Both the position numbers and the translations under genes were made by a program. DNA of 64,000 nucleotides from Chloroflexota bacterium (GTDB taxonomy: Bacteria > Chloroflexota > Anaerolineae > UBA4142). The DNA lies in assembly GCA_016208315.1 (NCBI GenBank), contig JACQYF010000102.1, positions 42,435-106,434 on the forward strand, read 5' to 3'. How positions within the stretch are numbered: position 1 is the first letter of the stretch; every line of letters begins with the position of its first letter. The notes below the pieces were generated by a model. It searched no databases and was not told the DNA's origin. It saw only the letters and a program-made list of their open reading frames with translations. Below are positions 1-8,336 of the stretch, one piece after another.

Positions 1-300
1 GTTGAGCGCCAGCGCGAGTACGGCGTGCTCAAGGCGATTGGCGCACGGAATGGGATGCTGTATCGCGTGGTCACGATTCAGGCGCTCATCGCCGCGGGCG
101 CGGGTTCCGTGCTCGGCGTCGCGGCGGCGTTTGGCGTCGCGCAACTGATTATGGCATGGCGTCCGCAATTCCTCATCACGTTCGAAGCCACGACGATCGT
201 TCAATCGCTGATCGCCGGATTCTTGATGGCGCTGATCGCCGCGCTCTTTCCCGCGCGTGTCGTCGCGGGTCTCGCGCCGGCGGAAGTATTCAGAAAGTAA
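1..300 (+). CDS. FtsX-like ABC permease, C-terminal fragment
   Basis: The gene enters from the left edge and is open from base 1 to a TAA at 298-300, so only the last 99 residues are visible. The fragment begins with the cytoplasmic loop motif REYGVLKAIGA, typical of FtsX/MacB-type permeases, followed by two or three hydrophobic segments and the usual closing PAEVFRK. It would be an inner-membrane subunit of a MacB/LolCDE-like ABC transporter. A second permease, an ATPase and a membrane fusion protein follow on the same strand, so it is probably the first visible gene of one export operon. The N-terminal periplasmic domain is outside the window. Confidence 0.85.
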   Translation, partial: VERQREYGVLKAIGARNGMLYRVVTIQALIAAGAGSVLGVAAAFGVAQLIMAWRPQFLITFEATTIVQSLIAGFLMALIAALFPARVVAGLAPAEVFRK

Positions 301-386
301 GTGCGAAGTTGGAAGTGCAAAGTGTCTAAAGTGTCTAAAGTAACTTCGCACTTGGACACTTTAGGCACTTGCCACTTCGCACTTGC
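301..386. repeat. Palindromic repeat with 7-bp period (AAGTNNN units)
   Basis: The gap between two permease genes is filled by a hairpin-forming sequence made of degenerate heptamers of the form AAGTNNN on the left arm and their complement on the right arm. The outer ends GTGCGAAGTT and AACTTCGCAC are complementary. A sister copy lies at 1510-1577 on the other side of the next gene. No T-run follows, so it is a repeat element rather than a clear terminator. Confidence 0.75.
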
Positions 387-401
387 CCCTCGGAGAATCG
401 C

Positions 402-1511
402 ATGTTTCGTCTGGCATTTCGCAATCTGTTTCAATCCAAGGTGCGGCTTGTGATTTCGGTCGGCGGCGTCGCGCTGGCGCTCTTGCTCATCCTCGCGCTC
501 GACGCGGTCATGACCGGCATCGAACGTCAATTGACCGCGTACATTGACAATTCGGGCGCGGACATTTGGGTCTCGCAGGAGAACGTGCGCAACATGCACA
601 TGGCGTACTCCGCGCTGCCGGCGTCGGTGGCGAGCAAGGTCAAAAGTGTCCCCGGCGTCCAATCGGTAACGGGAATCCTGTACTTGACGGGTTACTTTGA
701 AATCGGCGACGAACGCGATCTGGCCTACATCATCGGCTTGCCGAAGGACGTGGAAGCGGGGGGCCCGTGGCGCATCGCCGAGGGCAAAGCAGCTCCCGGC
801 TCGAAAGAGATCATTATTGATCGCGGCATTGCGAAGCGAGTCGGAGTGGGTCTCGGCGATCAAGCCAAGGTGCTCGGCGAGGAATTCACGATTGTGGGAC
901 TTTCGGAGGGAACGGCGGCGATCGCGGCTTCGGTCGCGTTCGTCTCGAAGAAGGATTGGGACCGTTTGCAGGCCAATGCCGATGCGGTCAGCTACGTCCT
1001 GGCGAAGGTCAAGCCCGGCGAGTCGCCGGAAGCGATTGCCGCGCAGATCGAGCAACAGGTTCCCAAAGTGACCGCCCAGACGCGCCAAATGTTTGCGAGC
1101 CAGGAACGACAGGTCGTCAAGGACATGAGCACCGACCTCATCACGATCATGAACCTGGTCGGTTTTCTCATCGGCCTCGCGGTGATGGCGCTGACCGTGT
1201 ACACGGCGACGCTCGCGCGGCGCGCCGAATACGGCGTGCTCAAAGCGCTCGGGGCGCGGAACGCGCATCTCTATCGCGCGGTGCTGGGCCAGGCGTTCAT
1301 CAGCGTTGTGCTGGGGCTGGCGTTGGGGTTTGCGTTCACGCTGCTACTGGTCATCGTCGTGCCGCGCACGGGACTGCCGATTGCGATGGAAATCAGCGGC
1401 GAATCGCTGGTCAAGGTCGGCGGCATCTCGCTGGTGATCGCCTCGCTCTCGGCGCTCTTGCCCATCAAACAAATCGCGGGCCTCGATCCGGCGATGGTGT
1501 TTCGGAGGTAA
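402..1511 (+). CDS. FtsX/MacB-type ABC transporter permease
   Basis: A 369-residue inner-membrane permease. One transmembrane helix (about residues 13-35) is followed by a large extracytoplasmic MacB-PCD-like domain and then three helices (about 255-365). The loop motif EYGVLKALGA lies near residue 280 and the protein ends PAMVFRR, both typical of the family. ATG 402 is preferred over an upstream TTG because GGAG sits about six bases before it. MacB-type permeases use ATP hydrolysis in the partner ATPase to drive substrate movement across the envelope (mechanotransmission). With the partial permease upstream and the ATPase and HlyD-like protein downstream, it should form a heterodimeric exporter. 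The substrate is unknown. Confidence 0.85.
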   Translation: MFRLAFRNLFQSKVRLVISVGGVALALLLILALDAVMTGIERQLTAYIDNSGADIWVSQENVRNMHMAYSALPASVASKVKSVPGVQSVTGILYLTGYFEIGDERDLAYIIGLPKDVEAGGPWRIAEGKAAPGSKEIIIDRGIAKRVGVGLGDQAKVLGEEFTIVGLSEGTAAIAASVAFVSKKDWDRLQANADAVSYVLAKVKPGESPEAIAAQIEQQVPKVTAQTRQMFASQERQVVKDMSTDLITIMNLVGFLIGLAVMALTVYTATLARRAEYGVLKALGARNAHLYRAVLGQAFISVVLGLALGFAFTLLLVIVVPRTGLPIAMEISGESLVKVGGISLVIASLSALLPIKQIAGLDPAMVFRR

Positions 1512-1577
1512 GTTCGAAGTTAAAAGTGCCTAAAGTGCGAAGTAACTTTAGACACTTCCAACTTCCCACTTCGAACT
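1510..1577. repeat. Palindromic repeat with 7-bp period, second copy
   Basis: This copy starts at the stop codon of the upstream permease. Heptamers of the AAGTNNN type on the left arm pair with their complement on the right arm, and the ends GTTCGAAGT and ACTTCGAAC are complementary. It closely resembles the copy at 301-386. Confidence 0.75.
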
Positions 1578-1593
1578 TGAATTTGGAGTAACG

Positions 1594-2424
1594 ATGTCAA
1601 ATGCTACGTTGAACGTCACGCACGTTACGAAACGCTATGGCGCGGGCGCGACGCAGGTCGCGGCGGTGCGCGATGTCTCGCTCGCGGTCGCGCCGGGCGA
1701 AATCGTGTTGATCATGGGGCCATCGGGGTCGGGCAAGACGACGCTGCTCTCCATGCTCGGCGCGCTGTTGAAACCGACCGAAGGGACGATCCAACTGAAC
1801 GGCGCGACCATCAGCGCGTTGGCGGAAAACCGCCTGCCCGATATTCGCTTGCGGCAATTCGGTTTCGTCTTTCAGGATTTCAATTTGCTCTCCGCGCTGA
1901 GCGCGCTCGAAAACGTCGCCATCGTCGCAGAGCTTACGGGCGCGAAGAATGGCGCGGCGCGCAACAAAGCCGCGGCGATTCTCACCGAACTGGGATTGGG
2001 CGCGCGGTTGAACTTTTTGCCGGAGAAACTTTCGGGCGGCGAAAAGCAGCGCGTGGCGATTGCCCGCGCGCTCGTGAACGACCCCGCGCTCATCCTCGCC
2101 GACGAGCCGACCGCGAATCTCGATTCGAAAATCGGACACGAGATCATGCGCCTCTTGCGGAAAATCGCCAAGGAGCAAGGTCGCAGCGTCGTGATCGTTT
2201 CGCACGATCAACGCATCAAAGACATTGCCGATCGTGTGCTGTGGCTGGAGGACGGACAGTTCAAGGAGATGGTCGCGATGGCGACCGATCCAGTGTGCGG
2301 CATGACGGTCGAACGCGACAAGGCGCCGGCGACGATGGAATGGAAGGGCGCGACCTACTATTTCTGCGCGCGCGGCTGCCGCGACGAATTCGCGCAAGCG
2401 CCCGACAAGTATCTGGGAGGTTGA
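1594..2424 (+). CDS. ABC ATPase fused to a C-terminal YHS (metal-binding) domain
   Basis: A 276-residue protein with two parts. Residues 1 to about 225 form a LolD/MacB-type ATPase: Walker A GPSGSGKTT at 42-50, signature LSGGEKQR, Walker B ILADEPTANLD, and the H-loop in SHDQR. Residues 229-276 form a YHS domain beginning MATDPVCGMTV, with Cys at 235, 258 and 262; such small treble-clef-like domains occur in copper ATPases and other metal-handling proteins. The ATPase would energise the two upstream permeases. The fusion suggests that export is tied to a heavy metal such as copper, but that is inference. The gene ends one base before the start of the membrane fusion protein, whose ribosome site GGGAGG lies inside this gene. 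Confidence 0.88.
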   Translation: MSNATLNVTHVTKRYGAGATQVAAVRDVSLAVAPGEIVLIMGPSGSGKTTLLSMLGALLKPTEGTIQLNGATISALAENRLPDIRLRQFGFVFQDFNLLSALSALENVAIVAELTGAKNGAARNKAAAILTELGLGARLNFLPEKLSGGEKQRVAIARALVNDPALILADEPTANLDSKIGHEIMRLLRKIAKEQGRSVVIVSHDQRIKDIADRVLWLEDGQFKEMVAMATDPVCGMTVERDKAPATMEWKGATYYFCARGCRDEFAQAPDKYLGG

Positions 2425-2425
2425 A

Positions 2426-3571
2426 ATGCGTAACCGTATTCTTGCAATTGTAGGGCTGGTAATCCTCTTGATCGTCGGCTATTGGGCCTTGAACGCTTAC
2501 ACGGCCAGCGCGCGTGCGACGGAATTGGCGGCGTCAATGCCGGTCAAAATCAAAGCCACGAACCTCGTCAGCGCCGAAGGCATCGTCGTGCCCGCGCAGC
2601 GCGCCACGCTGGCTTTCAAAACCGGCGGGCGCGTTGTCGAGATTCTCGCCGGCGAGGGCGACGCCGTGAAAGCGGGAACCGTGCTCGCGCGTTTGGACGA
2701 TGGCATCTTGAAGAACCAGGTGGCGCAAGCGCAGGCGACGCTGAACGTCGCGCAAAAGCAGCTCGCGCAACTACGCGCCGGCGGCACGCCTGCAGACCGC
2801 CAGGCCGCGCGCGATGCGGTCGCGGCGGCGCGCGCCCAATACGCTCGAGTGAAGGCGGGGCCAACGACAGACGAACTGGCGGTGCTGAAAGCGAATGTGG
2901 ACGGCGCGCAGGCCGCATTGTCCCAGGCCCAGTTCCGCTACGACCGCATCGGCGGCGCGGCGAATCCGTTTGGCGGAGCCGCGCCGGAATCGCTCGCGCT
3001 CCAACAAGCGTTCATCGCCCTAACCGCCGCGCAAGCCGCGTATCGGGATGCGTTGAGCCATCCGACCGAAAGCGATTTGCAGACCGCCCAAGCCGCGATA
3101 ACGCAAGCGGAAAGCGCGTTGGCGCGTCTCGATCCAACCGCCGAAGCGCTCGCGCTCGCCCAAGCCCAAGTGGATCAGGCGCAAGCCGCGCTCGACCTCG
3201 CCAAGACGGCGGCACAGGATGCGGTGCTCCTCGCGCCATTCGATGGGATGGTCGCGGTGGTCGCGATAGATGTGGGCCAAGTGGTCGGGCCGGGGACGCC
3301 GGCGATCACCGTCGGCAACCTCTCCAAACTGCGAATCGAAACCACCGATCTCGCCGAGACGGATGTGGCGCGATTATCGCCGGGTCAGCCGGTCAAGGTC
3401 ACGCTCGACGCGCTGCCGGACCAAGTCTTGACCGGACAGATTGCCAGCATCGCGCCACGCGCAACCGATTACCGCGGCGACCAGGTGTTCAAAGTGACCG
3501 TGGACGTGTCGGACAAGACCGGTTTGCGGTGGGGCATGACGGCCAACGTGGAGATCGGCGCGGCTCAATGA
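2426..3571 (+). CDS. HlyD/MacA-like membrane fusion protein
   Basis: A 381-residue periplasmic adaptor. An N-terminal anchor helix (about 5-22) is followed by a biotinyl-lipoyl-like half motif (GGRVVEILAGEGDAVKAGT), a long Ala/Gln-rich coiled-coil hairpin (about 95-265), the second lipoyl half and a beta-barrel domain ending near the C terminus. This order matches MacA/HlyD adaptors that connect an ABC permease to the outer envelope. It starts one base after the ATPase stop codon, with GGGAGG spaced about six bases from ATG, so it is translationally linked to the ATPase-YHS gene. A metal substrate is suggested only by that neighbour. Confidence 0.88.
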   Translation: MRNRILAIVGLVILLIVGYWALNAYTASARATELAASMPVKIKATNLVSAEGIVVPAQRATLAFKTGGRVVEILAGEGDAVKAGTVLARLDDGILKNQVAQAQATLNVAQKQLAQLRAGGTPADRQAARDAVAAARAQYARVKAGPTTDELAVLKANVDGAQAALSQAQFRYDRIGGAANPFGGAAPESLALQQAFIALTAAQAAYRDALSHPTESDLQTAQAAITQAESALARLDPTAEALALAQAQVDQAQAALDLAKTAAQDAVLLAPFDGMVAVVAIDVGQVVGPGTPAITVGNLSKLRIETTDLAETDVARLSPGQPVKVTLDALPDQVLTGQIASIAPRATDYRGDQVFKVTVDVSDKTGLRWGMTANVEIGAAQ

Positions 3572-3606
3572 GCATGATCCGGGCGAGTTGCCGCGATTTT
3601 AATCGC

Positions 3607-4014
3607 CTATGCGTGCTGGGCCGCGTTCACCATCTCCCGCGCGATATCCGTTTGGGACAAGACGCCGATGGGGTGTTGGCGTCCGCTGGCATCCGGTTCC
3701 ACCACGATCAGGCGATGAATTCGCCGTGCGGCCAGCAACTGGACCGCGGCGAGCAGCGGCTGTTCGGGCGTGACGGTCACTACCTCGCGGGTCATCGCGT
3801 GCTCCGCGCAGAGAGTGCGCCAGTACTCGTCATAGCCCAAGAGCGTCAAGAGATCCGTGCGCGTGATGATGCCGATTAGAAAACCCTCGCGGTCAACCAC
3901 CGGGATCGCGCTAATATCGTCGGCATCCATCCAACGCGCGACATCCATCAACAGCGCATCGGGAGCGCAGGTCGTCACCCCGACATGCATCACGTCCGCA
4001 ACCGTACGAGTCAT
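3607..4014 (-). CDS. CBS-pair domain protein coupled to the Calvin-cycle operon
   Basis: A 135-residue protein made almost entirely of two CBS motifs (about 1-60 and 72-132); the phrases IPVVDREGFLIGIITRTDLL and PIGVLSQTDI are typical. CBS pairs bind AMP, ATP or other adenosyl ligands and act as energy sensors. ATG at 4014 is chosen because a strong ribosome site (AGGAGGT, 4020-4026) precedes it and because it overlaps the gap stop codon as ATGA, so translation is coupled to GAPDH. It is the last gene of the tal-rbcL-prk-tkt-gap operon. In cyanobacteria, CBS domains fused to CP12 regulate GAPDH and PRK; no CP12 motif is visible here, so a regulatory role in carbon fixation is only a proposal. 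Confidence 0.85.
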   Translation of the reverse strand: MTRTVADVMHVGVTTCAPDALLMDVARWMDADDISAIPVVDREGFLIGIITRTDLLTLLGYDEYWRTLCAEHAMTREVVTVTPEQPLLAAVQLLAARRIHRLIVVEPDASGRQHPIGVLSQTDIAREMVNAAQHA

Positions 4015-5045
4015 TGGTTCACCTCCTGCCACGCGCGCGTGCCATCCGCGATAAACCGCGTCAGGTCGGCGATGCGCGCGGCATAACCCCATTCGTTGTC
4101 GTACCAAGCGACCACCCGCGTTAGCGCGCTCCCCTCGACGAACTGCGTAGACAACCCATCTATGATCGAGGAATGCGGGTTGCCTTTGAAATCGGCTGAG
4201 ACGAGCGGCGCAGCACAATATGCCAGAATCCCCCGCATTCCGTTCGCGCTCGCCGCCGCGAACGCTTCGTTAACGGCGCGCGGCGTTGCGGGTCTCTGCA
4301 ACGCGACCGTTAGATCGAGCACCGAGACCGTAAGCGTCGGCACGCGATACGCAATCCCGCCGATCTTGCCCGCGAGGTCGGGCAGCACCAAGCCCAACGC
4401 CTTGGTCGCGCCGGTCGTCGTCGGGATGATATTCGCCGCGCCGGCGCGCGAACGGCGCGGGTCCTTGTGCGATTTGTCGAGGATGCGTTGATCGTTCGTG
4501 TACGCGTGGATGGTCGCCATCGTCCCGTGCGCGATGCCAAAGGCGTCGTGCAGGATTTTCGCGACGGGCGCGAGGCAATTGGTGGTACACGACGCGGCCG
4601 AGACGACGCAATGCCGCGCGCGGTCAAACTGATTCTCGTTCACACCCGCGACCAGCGTCGCATCGGCGTTCTTCGACGGCGCGGTGACGAGCACGCGCGT
4701 CGCGCCGGCGTCCAGGTGCGCGCGGGCCGCTTTCGCATCGGCGAACACGCCGGTAGATTCGATCACCAAGTCAACCCCGCACGCGCGCCAGGGAATTTCC
4801 GCCGGAGACGGTTTTGAGAACAGGCGAATCGGGCGGTCATTCACGACCAGCATGTCCGCGCGCGTGGCGATGTGGCCGGGGAACGGCCCATAATTTGAAT
4901 CGTATTGGAAAAGGTAACCGTTGATTTCCGCATCGCCGCGATCGTTGATGGCGACTACCTCGACCGCGGGCGCGTGTTCCAAGAGCAAGCGCAGCGCGAG
5001 GCGACCGATGCGCCCGAACCCGTTGATGCCGACACGAAAAGCCAT
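4011..5045 (-). CDS. gap: Glyceraldehyde-3-phosphate dehydrogenase
   Basis: A 344-residue phosphorylating GAPDH. The Rossmann start VGINGFGRIGR occupies residues 5-15, the catalytic cysteine is Cys153 in SAASCTTNCLAP, and the phosphate-binding sequences IIPTTTGATKA and the conserved WYDNEWGY are present. In the Calvin cycle it reduces 1,3-bisphosphoglycerate; in glycolysis it runs in reverse. Its place between tkt and the CBS protein points to the reductive role. I cannot tell NADP from NAD preference: the cofactor loop after beta-strand 2 reads NDRGD. The stop overlaps the CBS gene start. No phosphoglycerate kinase gene is adjacent. Confidence 0.95.
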   Translation of the reverse strand: MAFRVGINGFGRIGRLALRLLLEHAPAVEVVAINDRGDAEINGYLFQYDSNYGPFPGHIATRADMLVVNDRPIRLFSKPSPAEIPWRACGVDLVIESTGVFADAKAARAHLDAGATRVLVTAPSKNADATLVAGVNENQFDRARHCVVSAASCTTNCLAPVAKILHDAFGIAHGTMATIHAYTNDQRILDKSHKDPRRSRAGAANIIPTTTGATKALGLVLPDLAGKIGGIAYRVPTLTVSVLDLTVALQRPATPRAVNEAFAAASANGMRGILAYCAAPLVSADFKGNPHSSIIDGLSTQFVEGSALTRVVAWYDNEWGYAARIADLTRFIADGTRAWQEVNQ

Positions 5046-5058
5046 GACCTACTCCAAT

Positions 5059-5147
5059 GTTCGTAGTAAGGCACGCAGCGAAGCGGAGTGCCGTCATTGC
5101 GGAAGAACGCGACTCCGCAAAAAACCGCTACGTCGCTGGCTACGAAC
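5059..5147. repeat. GTTCGTAGT-type palindromic element, copy 1
   Basis: An 89-bp element bounded by GTTCGTAGT and GGCTACGAAC, with inner complementary blocks GCGGAGTGCCG and GCGACTCCGC. It fills the short gap between gap and tkt. Six related copies occur in the window, all between genes. Confidence 0.8.
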
Positions 5148-5151
5148 TCGC

Positions 5152-7176
5152 TTACTCCAACACCCGTCGCGCGGCGGCTACGATGCCGTCCACCGTTAAC
5201 CCGAAATGCCGGTACACGTCCTGATGCGGCGCGGACACGCCGAACGAATCTACGCCCATCGCGATGCCGCGCTCGCCGACGTAGCGTGCCCAGGCCAGCG
5301 TCGCGCCCGCTTCGACGGCCACGCGCGCGCGAATGGCTGCCGGCAAAACGGACTCGCGGTATTCCGCCGGTTGCGCGTGGAACAATTCCCACGAAGGCAA
5401 ATTCACCACCCGCGCCGCAATGCCGAGACCGCCCAATGCGGCTTGCGCTTGCAACACGAGATGTATCTCCGAGCCGGTGGCAATCAGAATCAACTGCGGA
5501 TTGGGAACATCGCGCAGAACGTAACCGCCGCGCGATAGGCCCGAGGCAGGCGCCAGCTCCGCGCGATTAAGAACCGGCACGGCTTGGCGAGTCAAGATCA
5601 GCGCGGTCGGCCCGTCTTTGCGTGCGAGCGCGACCCGCCACGCTTCAACCGTCTCGGTCGCGTCGGCGGGCCGGAGCACGACCAAGTTGGGAATCGCGCG
5701 CAAGGCGGTGAGATGCTCAACGGGCTGGTGCGTGGGACCGTCTTCGCCCAGTCCGATGGAGTCGTGCGTAAAGACAAAGATCACGCGCTGCCGCATGAGC
5801 GCGGCGAGGCGAATCGCCGGGCGCATGTAATCGCTAAAGACCAGGAACGTGCCGCCGTAGGGCACGACTCCGCCGTGCAGCGCGAGGCCGTTCAGGATCG
5901 CGCCCATCGCATGCTCGCGCACGCCAAAGTGAATGTACCTACCTGCAAAAACACCTGGCGCGTCTTTAGGTTGCGTGTTGTTGGAAGGCGTCAAATCCGC
6001 CGAGCCGCCGACGAGCGTGGGAACGCGCGCGGCGAGCGCATTCAAGACCGCGCCGGACGCCGCGCGCGTGGCAAGTGGCTTGTCGAGCGCGAAGGTTGGC
6101 GACGCCCAATCTTCAGGCAGCTTGCCGGCCATGGCGTGCTCCAACTCGCGCGCCAGTTCAGGAAACGAGTCCGCATACGCCGCGAACCGGTCTTGCCATT
6201 CGTTTTCCGCGAGCGCGCCCCACCGCGCAAAATCCGCAAACCGCGCCCGCACGGTGTCGGGCACAAAGAATTTCGCGTCGGGGTCCCAACCGAGATTCAG
6301 TTTCGTCGCGCGTACCTCGTCTTCGCCCAACGGCTCGCCGTGCGCTTTCGCCGTGTCCTGCTTGTGTGGGCTGCCGTAACCGATGTGCGTGCGCGCGATG
6401 ACGAGCGACGGGCGTTCGGTTTGCGCGCGGGCGTTTTCTAGAGCGGCGAGGACGGCCAGCTTGTCGTGCCCATTCACGCTTTGCACGTGCCAGTTGTACG
6501 CCGCGAAACGCGCGGCGACGTCTTCGGTGAACGTCAGCGTCGTCGGCCCGTCAATCGAGATGCCGTTGGAATCGTAGAGCCAGATGAGTTTGCCCAAGCC
6601 GAGATGCCCGGCGAGCGACGCGGCTTCGTGCGAAATGCCTTCCATCATTTCGCCATCGCTCACCAGCGCGTAGGTATAGTGATCAATGATGTCAAAGCCG
6701 GGACGATTAAAGCGCGCGGCGAGGAATTTTTCGGCCATCGCCATGCCGACCGCGTTCGCCAAGCCCTGGCCGAGCGGTCCTGTCGTCGTCTCGACCCCCG
6801 GCGTCAAGCCGAATTCGGGATGCCCCGGCGTCTTGCTGCCGAGCCGGCGAAAGCGCTTGAGATCGTCGAGGCACAAGTCGTAACCGCCGAGGTGCAAGAG
6901 CGCGTACAAGAGCATCGAGCCGTGTCCCGCCGAGAGGATGAAACGATCGCGGTTGAACCAGGCGGGATGGCGCGGGTTGTGCTTGAGAACGCGCGTCCAG
7001 AGCGCGTACGCGGCGTCCGCCATGCCCAGCGGCAATCCCGGATGCCCGGAATTGGCTTGCTGCACCGCGTCCATCGCAAGCGCGCGAATCGTGGTGACGG
7101 CAAGTTCGTCGGTCGCGTCGAAAACGTCGGTCGCGAGAAAGGGAATTGTTTTGTCAGGGGCAAGAGTCATGGTCAT
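5152..7176 (-). CDS. tkt: Transketolase
   Basis: A 674-residue thiamine-diphosphate enzyme, full length for the family. The N-terminal half has NSGHPG (His45), SAGHGSML and the ThDP/Mg motif around VSDGEMMEG to [10 protein letters not shown]. The middle pyrimidine-binding domain has [11 protein letters not shown] and the C-terminal domain has IATGSE. In the reductive pentose phosphate cycle it shuttles two-carbon units to regenerate pentose phosphates. It lies between prk and gap in the same operon. ATG codons at 7176 and 7170 are both possible; GAGGA lies near 7190. A palindromic repeat separates it from each neighbour. Confidence 0.96.
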   Translation of the reverse strand: MTMTLAPDKTIPFLATDVFDATDELAVTTIRALAMDAVQQANSGHPGLPLGMADAAYALWTRVLKHNPRHPAWFNRDRFILSAGHGSMLLYALLHLGGYDLCLDDLKRFRRLGSKTPGHPEFGLTPGVETTTGPLGQGLANAVGMAMAEKFLAARFNRPGFDIIDHYTYALVSDGEMMEGISHEAASLAGHLGLGKLIWLYDSNGISIDGPTTLTFTEDVAARFAAYNWHVQSVNGHDKLAVLAALENARAQTERPSLVIARTHIGYGSPHKQDTAKAHGEPLGEDEVRATKLNLGWDPDAKFFVPDTVRARFADFARWGALAENEWQDRFAAYADSFPELARELEHAMAGKLPEDWASPTFALDKPLATRAASGAVLNALAARVPTLVGGSADLTPSNNTQPKDAPGVFAGRYIHFGVREHAMGAILNGLALHGGVVPYGGTFLVFSDYMRPAIRLAALMRQRVIFVFTHDSIGLGEDGPTHQPVEHLTALRAIPNLVVLRPADATETVEAWRVALARKDGPTALILTRQAVPVLNRAELAPASGLSRGGYVLRDVPNPQLILIATGSEIHLVLQAQAALGGLGIAARVVNLPSWELFHAQPAEYRESVLPAAIRARVAVEAGATLAWARYVGERGIAMGVDSFGVSAPHQDVYRHFGLTVDGIVAAARRVLE

Positions 7177-7230
7177 GGGATGTCCTCACATTTTCTGTCG
7201 CGGTAAAGTCGCGGTCGCATGTGATTGCGC

Positions 7231-7351
7231 GTTCGTAGCCAGGCACGCAGCGGGTTTCCCTGGCACCGCCCGCCAGGGCTAGGTGTGCGGAGTGCCGTTG
7301 CACGCGCGCGGACGCGACTCCGCAAACTGCGCTCCGTCGCTGACTACCAAC
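7231..7351. repeat. GTTCGTAGT-type palindromic element, copy 2 (longer)
   Basis: A 121-bp member of the family, starting GTTCGTAG and ending GACTACCAAC. It shares the blocks GGCACGCAGCG, GCGGAGTGCCG and GCGACTCCGC with copy 1 but carries an extra inner hairpin around CCCTGGC and GCCAGGG. It lies between prk and tkt. Confidence 0.75.
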
Positions 7352-7364
7352 CTGCCGGATGTCC

Positions 7365-8327
7365 TCACGCAAGCGTTCGCTGTAACGGCGCGGCGCGGAG
7401 GGGCGCCGGGCGCGCGGCGCGGATCATTTGATAGACTAGCAGCAGTTGCGTCAGCGCCAGCGGGTCGCTGTGGCGCGCTTCGAGACCGTCGAGATATGTC
7501 CCGATCTTGTCGGGCCGCAAATGCTGCGCGTCGGGCATGTGCTGCCACACCACCTCTTCGAGTTCGGCCGCCTTTTGCGCGCTCAGCGTTCCGTCAATGT
7601 ACAGAAAATCCGCGGGCCGTCCTTCCTCGCGTTCGAGTTCGAGCCGCACGGGTGGACGGGCGCCATCAGTGGCGCGTTCCAGGACATCGGACAGATCGGG
7701 ATGCGGAATCGTGGGCCACATAATGATGCGCGCATTCAGCTTGCCGTCGGCGCGTTCGGCGGGGACACCGTCGGGCGGAGCAAAGCGCACAGACAAATCC
7801 GCAAACTGGCGCTGCGGGCGAATGAAATCGCGCGAATCGGGTTCGCGTCGTTCGAGTTCCGCGAGCACTTGGGCGGGGACATAGCCGCGCTTGGCGCAGT
7901 CGCGTTTGATCTTCCAGATGCGGCGCAACTCTTCCGGCGGATTCAGGTACACCTTGGCGTCGTAACAGTCGCGCATGCGGGGCGTGTGAAAGCCGAGCAA
8001 GCCCTCGACGATAATGAATTCGCGCGGCTCGATCAATTCGGGACGCGTGAACGTGCCGTTGCGGTGATCGTAAACCGGCTTGAGGATCGGCTGCCCATCG
8101 CGCAAGAGCTGTAGATGCTGTTCGAGAATCGCGACATAGTTGCAGTCGGGATGGAGCGGCGTAATGTTGCGGACGGCGCGTTCCTGGCGGTCGTATCTGT
8201 GGTAATCGTCCGAGCAAATGTGCGTCACGCGGTCGCGTCCCAGGATTTCGGTGATCCCGTTGGTCAGCGTCGTTTTGCCCGACGCGCTGTCCCCGACGAT
8301 GCCGAGAATGACAGGTTGTGTTTTCAC
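7365..8327 (-). CDS. prk: Phosphoribulokinase (plant/cyanobacterial-like type)
   Basis: A 320-residue kinase that phosphorylates ribulose 5-phosphate to ribulose 1,5-bisphosphate, the RuBisCO substrate. The P-loop GDSASGKTT is at residues 12-20; DDYHRYDR, VEGLLGF and the WKIKRD helix match the cyanobacterial/plant type more than the shorter proteobacterial type. Residue 16, the regulatory P-loop cysteine of chloroplast PRK, is serine here, so thioredoxin control through that disulfide looks absent. The start is GTG 8327 with AAGGAGGT very close upstream (about 3-4 bases). The gene begins nine bases after rbcL ends, and the ribosome site overlaps the rbcL stop codon, implying coupled translation. 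Confidence 0.94.
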   Translation of the reverse strand: MKTQPVILGIVGDSASGKTTLTNGITEILGRDRVTHICSDDYHRYDRQERAVRNITPLHPDCNYVAILEQHLQLLRDGQPILKPVYDHRNGTFTRPELIEPREFIIVEGLLGFHTPRMRDCYDAKVYLNPPEELRRIWKIKRDCAKRGYVPAQVLAELERREPDSRDFIRPQRQFADLSVRFAPPDGVPAERADGKLNARIIMWPTIPHPDLSDVLERATDGARPPVRLELEREEGRPADFLYIDGTLSAQKAAELEEVVWQHMPDAQHLRPDKIGTYLDGLEARHSDPLALTQLLLVYQMIRAARPAPLRAAPLQRTLA

Positions 8328-8336
8328 TGGACCTCC

